From NCBI RefSeq assembly GCF_041956535.1, contig NW_027192191.1:1629688-1693687 (forward strand): a DNA stretch of 64,000 nt, read 5' to 3'. This document shows positions 57,698 to 64,000 of the stretch, piece after piece. Source of the stretch: Calcarisporiella thermophila CBS 279.70. Lineage: Eukaryota; Calcarisporiellomycota. A program made the translations under genes and the position numbers. Position 1 is the first letter of the stretch, and every line of letters starts with the position of its first letter. The notes beneath the pieces are model-generated. The model had not been told where the DNA came from. It worked only from the letters and a program-made list of their open reading frames with translations, and did not search any database.

Positions 57698-58757
57698 TAT
57701 TGGATTTCTTTTGGACATTTTAATATGTAATAAAACACTTCTTATCCACTGTATTAATAAAATATCTAGTATATTTATCACGTTAACTAACATTTTATAT
57801 TATTGTATTGTAAAACAAGCCAAGTACAATTCACTTATTCTTAAGTTTCAGAAAAGATTAACCTCTTTGAAGCATTTTTGTTTCGTTAGTAGTCATCATA
57901 AGATGAGGTTTATCTGAACATTTTTCTTATCCCGCGTTTATAACTGCTTAGGAGAGGCTGAATAGAAGAGTCAAAACATACTATTAAAGATTATACTAAA
58001 AAAGATGTATATATATGTGGAGCCGGATGTTTTAAGATTAATTTGATAGAAATAGATACCATTTCAAACTACCATTTTCTCTCAATGACGTGAAAGTAAT
58101 TGATGATTTTCTGAGAGCTCCACAAACAAAAAATAAAATGCAAATCACTATTTATAAGCTACAGGCTCTGAGAATGCGGCTCATGAGCTTTTCAATAGTG
58201 TGTATCTCAATTTCTATATGACTCGAAGATCAAGATATATTTCCTTAAACCACTTACAGAAGTGGAAATATGAGGAAATAATTGGGTATATAACCCAGTA
58301 CTAATGATCATTCTGTCGAAGATGTAAATATGACATGTCCGGGAAGGGCAGTTAAGAGTTTCGTGCATCCTATGTGATAATTAAATATATTAATTTAATT
58401 CCTCTGCTATCCGTTTACAACTCAAATACAGGTATTATCGTTTCAGTTGGTTTCGACGAGTATATGGACTTCCTCCTAATCTAAGAGCTGCCAGTTGATA
58501 ACTTTTTGGCCATAAATAGCTCCTAAACGGACCAGCGATTGGTAACCGGCTCTGGGCATTAAGAATATGTAAAAGCTGAAAAAAAAATTGTAGGGGTATA
58601 TTTTCGACTTTAAACAATAAGTACCACGGAGTAATTTATTTTCCAGGGTTGTGAAATAATGACGTGTGCCCTTATCTCCAAAAAAGCTCCAACCATTAGA
58701 ACGCTTCTTTCTAACCTAAATCATCTACCATTTGTACTTTTTGGAAGCATTATAACT
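57698..58757. other. Intergenic
   Basis: About 1 kb, AT-rich; nothing supportable. The SDR frame is open upstream to a Met at 58659. Confidence 0.5.
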
Positions 58758-59504
58758 ATGACTCTTGCAGGGAAGATAGCTATTATAACAGGTAGTTCTC
58801 GCGGACTTGGTAAGGCGATTGCACTCCGTTTCGCACGTGAGGGAGCTGCTGGAGTAATTGTCAACTATCTATCCAATGGCAAAGGTGCAGAAAATACAGT
58901 TGCTGAGATAAATAAGCTCGGCGGCAAAGGACTAGCAGTTCAAGCGGATGTTGGAAAGATATCGGATTTAAAGCGGCTGGTAGATGAGACGGTCAAGCAG
59001 TTTGGTCGAATAGACATTCTTGTTAACAACGCTGGAATTGGGAGGCCCAATGAGCTTAGCAACATTACTGAACAAGAATTTGACCAGCTCTTCCAGACCA
59101 ACGTCAAAGGCCCAGTATTTCTGACCAAGTATGCTGCACCTCATATTCCAACAGGGGGTAGAGTGATATTTATTAGTTCCGTGTTGACGGTGGTGAATCA
59201 ACCTGTCTTGGGCTTTCTTCTTTACACAGCCACTAAGGGTGCTATTGAACAGATTACACGCATTCTATCCAAAGATTTGGGACGTAAAGGAATTACTGTT
59301 AATGCTGTACGCCCTGGGGCTATACTAACAGATATGAATGCCAGTCTCCCTCAAGAGAGCATTGCCATATTAATAGAAAGCTCGCCATTCAACAGAATGG
59401 GTGAACCAGAAGATATTGCTGATGTAGTCTATCTAGTTGCATCAAGCGACTCGAGATGGATATCAGGTCAGATGTTAACATGCGATGGTGCGATTGCCGT
59501 GTAA
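58758..59504 (+). CDS. Short-chain dehydrogenase/reductase (FabG/glucose-dehydrogenase-like)
   Basis: NAD(P)-dependent oxidoreductase, single exon, 248 aa from the Met at 58758. Motifs: cofactor GSSRGLGKAIALRF (TGxxxGxG), NNAG, catalytic Ser in VIFISSVL, YTATK (YxxxK), and the C-terminal ISGQMLTCDGAIAV. An upstream in-frame Met at 58659 would add 33 residues (MTCALISKKAPTIRTLLSNL...), which could be a mitochondrial presequence. No introns and a bacterial-like 3-oxoacyl-ACP-reductase style sequence make acquisition by transfer possible. Substrate unknown. Confidence 0.88.
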   Translation: MTLAGKIAIITGSSRGLGKAIALRFAREGAAGVIVNYLSNGKGAENTVAEINKLGGKGLAVQADVGKISDLKRLVDETVKQFGRIDILVNNAGIGRPNELSNITEQEFDQLFQTNVKGPVFLTKYAAPHIPTGGRVIFISSVLTVVNQPVLGFLLYTATKGAIEQITRILSKDLGRKGITVNAVRPGAILTDMNASLPQESIAILIESSPFNRMGEPEDIADVVYLVASSDSRWISGQMLTCDGAIAV

Positions 59505-62245
59505 AGCTACAACACTTTGCATTTGTAAAAAAAAAAACATCCTTAGCGGCTCAATGACAGTAAAAATTCGAATGCTTATTAAATCCATGAAAAAGGCGAG
59601 AAGTAATAAATCAGCAGAAATGAATATTACATTGAGAACCCTCCCGAAGTAAAACAATGGTGCAGGCATGATTAAGCACATGAACACGAAGCATGAAAAA
59701 GAAAGTGGCCATCAAACGAGAGAAGAGATCAAAGCTTGGGCGGGTAAGACCGGCTGGGTTAAGGGGGAGGCCACCTAGATACGCCGCAACCACCCGTGCA
59801 ATGTTGGCCCGCCGAGGGTGATTGGGCTCAGCCGCGAAAACGGTTCTGTTGCAGCCACGGTCGAGGCCAATCCTCGGACCGGCAATCCATGGGCGGCGAA
59901 AAGTTCCGGGAGAGGAGCAGAGCGGAGTGGGAATCCACGCATTAAACTTTTGTTGGCCGAGAGGAGAAGTAGTGGACCTCAACCCAGGATTGGGTGGAGG
60001 ATACCCGATATGCACATATTGGAAAATGAGCCTATCAGGACCGGGTTTTTGCTAGCGACGGGGAAACCGCCGCCCTCCCTCCCTCGCTTTTTCCCCTCTC
60101 CCTAAATCGGCTCTTTTAGATCCATAGGATGTTAATATTCAAGGTTGTTCTGCAAGCCTCATCTTCATCCTGCCATGCTAGAGCATGAGCGGGTACCTAT
60201 TCTAAGTCTCGGCAGCAATGCTAATGTGCCATGCTGGTGGATTTAGAGAAGGCTAACTAGTCAAGTGCGGAGCCGGAAAATCAAAGCTTACGCCCGTTTC
60301 TATTCCCCTAGCAATTACCAGCTGGAATTAGGGATAAATCTGCTGTATTTCTGGGGAATAGGGAAAGATATTTTACCGGCTTTTACACCGTTTATAAGCA
60401 TACCCCTATCATGAATATTGGATTCTCGTGCAATGCCAAGTTAGGTAAACATTAATGAGCGGTCGATAGTTTATTCCCATTAAACGAATGAATTAATAGG
60501 ATATAATAATAACTTGGTAGAATGGGCATTATTTCTGGATTTACTCTATTAAATTTTCTGGGGCTAATTTCCTCATCTTTCCAATGACTTCACTCAACCC
60601 AATCACGGTTGAGACCCGAACCTTTGCGATTCACATGTCTCTAATCTCCCAATTCATATACTGCACTAAACCAACTATTTCATACCGACATATCGGGCAC
60701 AGCATCTAGTACCTACTTTGCTGCTGGGTGCGATAGTGGGTCAGACCGCCCATTCTGGGAACTATTCTATGGGATTCACTACCCCTTTTCAGAAGGCCGG
60801 TGCAAATAACGGTACAATATATTCTCTTTGTGAAAAACTATTCAGGCCAAAAACAACAATTTGGCTGAGCTTCACGTCAATATACAGTACTGAGAATAGA
60901 GTATGCAAAATACAATCTATTAAATCCTATTTGATAGTTAACTAATTCTCAGTACTATTTTTTTTTTAACAAAAAGTCTAATGTTTTATATTTTCTGTGA
61001 TTAATTTCGCACTTGCGAATGCTTAGTCTTCTTTGGAATGGCTCTGTCTTATTTGCTCTATTCAAACCAAATATCGATCTAAATAGTCGGTGGCTTTTTG
61101 GAAATCGGTTTCGAATCGTATATAAAAACTTCTAGGGTATAACCTGAACTACTATTGGATGCAGTGACAGACTGGTGAGTATGTCCACCATGATCACAAA
61201 GGTTGCCGCCTCTCGTGTCATTAAGGTACTACCGGTGCATTAGAATCATGGTCATAAATAATCATATTGTTATTATGATAAGAATGATGCACATCAGTTG
61301 TCATGTATTCAATTGAAACACTTGTAAATAAAAATGGCCTGTTTTAACACGAGTGAAATAAAAAATTATTATAACACTGAATAATTATATCGGCTTTACA
61401 GTCGGATAATTAACTGGTAGTAAAGCATGCCAAGTTTTTAGAAAAGAAGTGAGCACCCGTGTTGTATCTGTTGGAAAAAGTGTTTATTGAAATGGATCCT
61501 ATTATTACACGGCAGATTGGGATAATAAGTCAGGCTCAGTGTATCAAGATCAAAATAAAGACTTGTCAAGGCAGAGTAATGCCATCATGATACACAGTTT
61601 AAAATAAAAGACAGGATTTAAATTTTGAAACTACTTAAGAGAGAGGTATGATATACTAGGGTGAAGCTTGACGTGAATAGAATGTTTCGAATAAATATAC
61701 TTTTTAGACATAAAAAGGTTCTAAGGTATTTTATTTTACAAATCAATACAAGTGTAAGCGGTTAATTTCTACGGGATATTAAGTAAAGGAATCTCCAGGT
61801 AACGAAAACATTAGTTTGACTTGAGTAGAAGCCAATCAAGTTTAGCCAAGCTACTCTTACGTTATGGTAGTGTGCCTGGTTCAAACCGAATATTTGCTTA
61901 TGTGCTTTAATGGATTCAGAAGTCTCCCTCTTTATGGGTGTATGTTTTAGTTTCTAGTATATATTAGGCAAATTTTCCTTCTCCACTAATGCTTGGAAAC
62001 CAGTTAAACGTGGAATAGTTTTAGTTGCCAGATTACTTGATACAAACTTCCCACGAAAAAATTCGTTTCAGGAGGTATTTTCGTGCCCTAATCAATTTGC
62101 AGTTTCATTTGCCGTAAAGGTCGAAATTTTTATATAAGGGGTCTGATACTTTCGTCCCTCCACCTATTCCCAGGAATATATTCATATATAATTTATTTAC
62201 TCATTCATATATCTTATTAAATTTAACATCATTGTCAAAATAGAT
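59505..62245. other. Gene-free ~2.7 kb with a GC-rich island at about 59740-60110
   Basis: No gene supported. The first 600 bp contains an abrupt GC-rich patch with long overlapping frames on both strands (for example 59611-60015 minus, 59818-60105 plus), which is what high GC alone produces. The rest is AT-rich. It could be a promoter of a lost gene or a transposon fragment. Confidence 0.5.
62128..62137 (+). promoter_or_regulatory. TATA-like element of the tyrosinase gene
   Basis: TATATAAG about 110 bp upstream of the ATG at 62246. Confidence 0.45.
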
Positions 62246-63510
62246 ATGAAACCAAACACTTCCATTTTCCGTGGGATTTTCATCCTATGCATTCTCTCCA
62301 GTTTCTTTTCGTGGACTCATTTCTTTCAACTAATTTCTTTCGTCAATGCTGACTGTGCTAACCCAACTGTACGCAAGGAAATCCGTCAGTTTACCGATCA
62401 AGAACGCATCGAGTTTATTGATGCCGTAAAGCAGTTGAATCAAGGGGTACGACCAAGTCGATATGACTTATTAAGCAGGTTGCATCAGGAGGCCCGAGAG
62501 CAAGCGCATAATCAACCACAATTTCTGCCGTGGCATCGAGCGTTCCTTCGCGAATTCGAAAAGGCGTTACAAAGTGTTAACCCGAATGTTGTGTTTCCCT
62601 ACTGGGTAAGTGATTGTTACTTAAAGAGGGACTTAGGGGCGACGAAATTGATCCCTTTCCAAAAATAGAATTGGAGTGTAGATCATCTTAACCCCGTCTC
62701 GAGTCCCGTATTCTCGGGTGATTGGTGCGGTGGCAGTGGTAGCTGCGTTAGCACTGGCCCTTTTGCAAACTGGCAAGTTACCTACAAGGACTACTACTCG
62801 GTCGCCCCCCATTGTCTCCAGCGCAATCTTGTCAATCTCAAAGGCAATGTGGTTGACCCGGTGACGATCCAACACATCATCTTCAGTAACAACGGATTCG
62901 AAGAATTTCGCCGGGCGATTGAAGGCCATCCCCATGCGGGTATTCACATCGGAGTTGGTGGCGATTTAAACACATTGGCGAGCCCAAATGAGTAAGTAAA
63001 GGCTGCTCAAGTAATTGATTCGAGTCTCTTGAGCTAATGCTCTGTTATTTTCTTAGTCCTCTATTTTATATGCATCATGCATTTGTGGATAAAATCTGGG
63101 CCGATTGGCAAAAACGTGACCCTCAATTCGTTTATCAATACGGAGGAACCAATAAGGACGGAAGTCAAGCAGCCCTCACCGATTATATTCAGCCATTTGG
63201 TGTTTCGGTAGAGTCAGTTATGTCTACTACCAGTGATAGCATGTGCTACGTGTACAGTGATTACCCAGAGGTCACCATGACATCCAAAGGCATCGACGAG
63301 GATGGTAGTGAAAGTAAATCTAAGCCACCTACACCATCTTCATCCATTCTTCCAACTCTCAAAAGACTTCCCGACTCGTGGATTGAGATGACGGGAGGAG
63401 ACGTTGTCAAAGCTCGGGCAGAAGAAAATCGCCTATTTAAATTCATTGAACAGTTCAACAGGAACGTTACATCGAATAAGCCCCTTAATGTTGCCGCCAA
63501 AGTTCATTAA
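62246..63510 (+). CDS. Secreted tyrosinase-domain copper oxidase
   Basis: Type 3 copper enzyme oxidising phenols to quinones (melanin or wall cross-linking). 378 aa, three exons: 62246-62605, 62669-62991, 63057-63510; phases join. An N-terminal hydrophobic segment (FRGIFILCILSSFFSW) acts as signal peptide. CuA: His residues in RLHQEAREQAHNQPQFLPWHR. CuB: HPHAGIHIGVGG and DPLFYMHHAFVDKIW, so six copper ligands are present. The C-terminal ~90 residues after YSDYPEV are Ser/Pro-rich and lack a clear lid domain. Length is near short fungal tyrosinases. Confidence 0.94.
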
Positions 63511-64000
63511 TTTACTTTTTAATTAATATATCCTTATAACAGTATACTTTAATTTCTAATAAATGCTAAAGATATCTTGGTTTATTGTTGAAACCCCAAT
63601 GCTCCTCTGAGGTTCCTCGAAATAAATTTGTATGGCTGACTCAATATTCAAAAATGCGTCAAAAATTTTATCAAACAGCTATACAATAAATTATCATTAT
63701 ATAGAAATAGGAACTAGTTTAAAAAAATTCAATAAATAAAGTCGTTTTTGCTTTAGCGCCACTCGAATGTTAAGGCAAATTATTCACAGCCATCTTGTTA
63801 AAGATGTTTCACATTATAGAGCACCTTTTCAGGGGGACTGATTGAATTGATGGTTAAGCTTATTGGAATTCAGTGAAAAGATGCCACTGTCGCCCTGGTA
63901 GTTGACAAGATACAAAGAACATTAACGAGGTACGATGACAATGGAAACTTGAACAGTATTTTATCTGACATGTATGGTTGCTCGGAGTTGTTTGATTATT
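63511..64000. other. Intergenic to window end
   Basis: AT-rich tyrosinase 3' flank; no gene seen. Confidence 0.5.

Noticed and set aside
59611-60015. 134-codon minus-strand frame overlapping plus-strand frames
   Set aside because: Several long frames overlap on both strands in the same GC-rich patch, which composition alone explains; no motif recognised.

Overview
The window is nuclear DNA from a filamentous fungus, most likely an early-diverging lineage (Mucoromycota or Zoopagomycota grade). Most genes carry short GT-AG introns of roughly 40-130 bp, several with a recognisable CTAAC-type branch site, and intergenic DNA is AT-rich. Fungus-typical genes (SPT8, HUA1, a Zn2Cys6 regulator, a fungalysin M36 peptidase) sit beside genes best known from animals and early fungi (an AGFG-type ArfGAP, an ANKRD54-like protein, a hephaestin-type copper oxidase). 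I cannot name the genus from sequence alone. Exons below were assembled by hand from splice sites, reading phase and family similarity; in every multi-exon model the exon phases join.

Layout. 1-12.7 kb is housekeeping: mitofusin FZO1 (5' part only, runs off the left edge), a kinesin ending in a membrane segment, an AVT/SLC38-like amino acid transporter, HUA1, a small membrane protein, APC15 and an ANKRD54-like protein. 13.5-17.8 kb is a decayed accessory island: the N-terminal relic of a Tnp2/CACTA-like transposon, then repeated head-to-head units that pair an unknown six-exon gene ('X') with a VapD-like (Cas2-fold ribonuclease family) gene. Only one X copy looks intact and every VapD-like copy looks broken. 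19.6-29.2 kb holds a small secreted protein, a two-domain multicopper oxidase, complex I NDUFS1, the AGFG-like ArfGAP, a cysteine-rich secreted protein, and a divergent pair of mitochondrial genes (unknown protein and LIP2 octanoyltransferase). 30-41.2 kb holds an MFS transporter, a type II membrane glycosyltransferase-like protein, an HDDC2-type nucleotidase, SPT8, tRNA-Pro(AGG), an arylsulfatase and P5C reductase.

42.2-63.5 kb is gene-poor, AT-rich and dominated by secreted products: fungalysin, two tandem class 3 lipases with identical exon architecture, a Zn2Cys6 transcription factor, a GDSL esterase, a cysteine-rich peptide, an SDR oxidoreductase and a tyrosinase. This looks like a nutrient-acquisition or host/substrate-interaction region. 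The most interesting item is the 14.5-17.8 kb island, where a gene family usually found in bacteria appears to have been duplicated together with a divergent eukaryotic-style partner and is now eroding.
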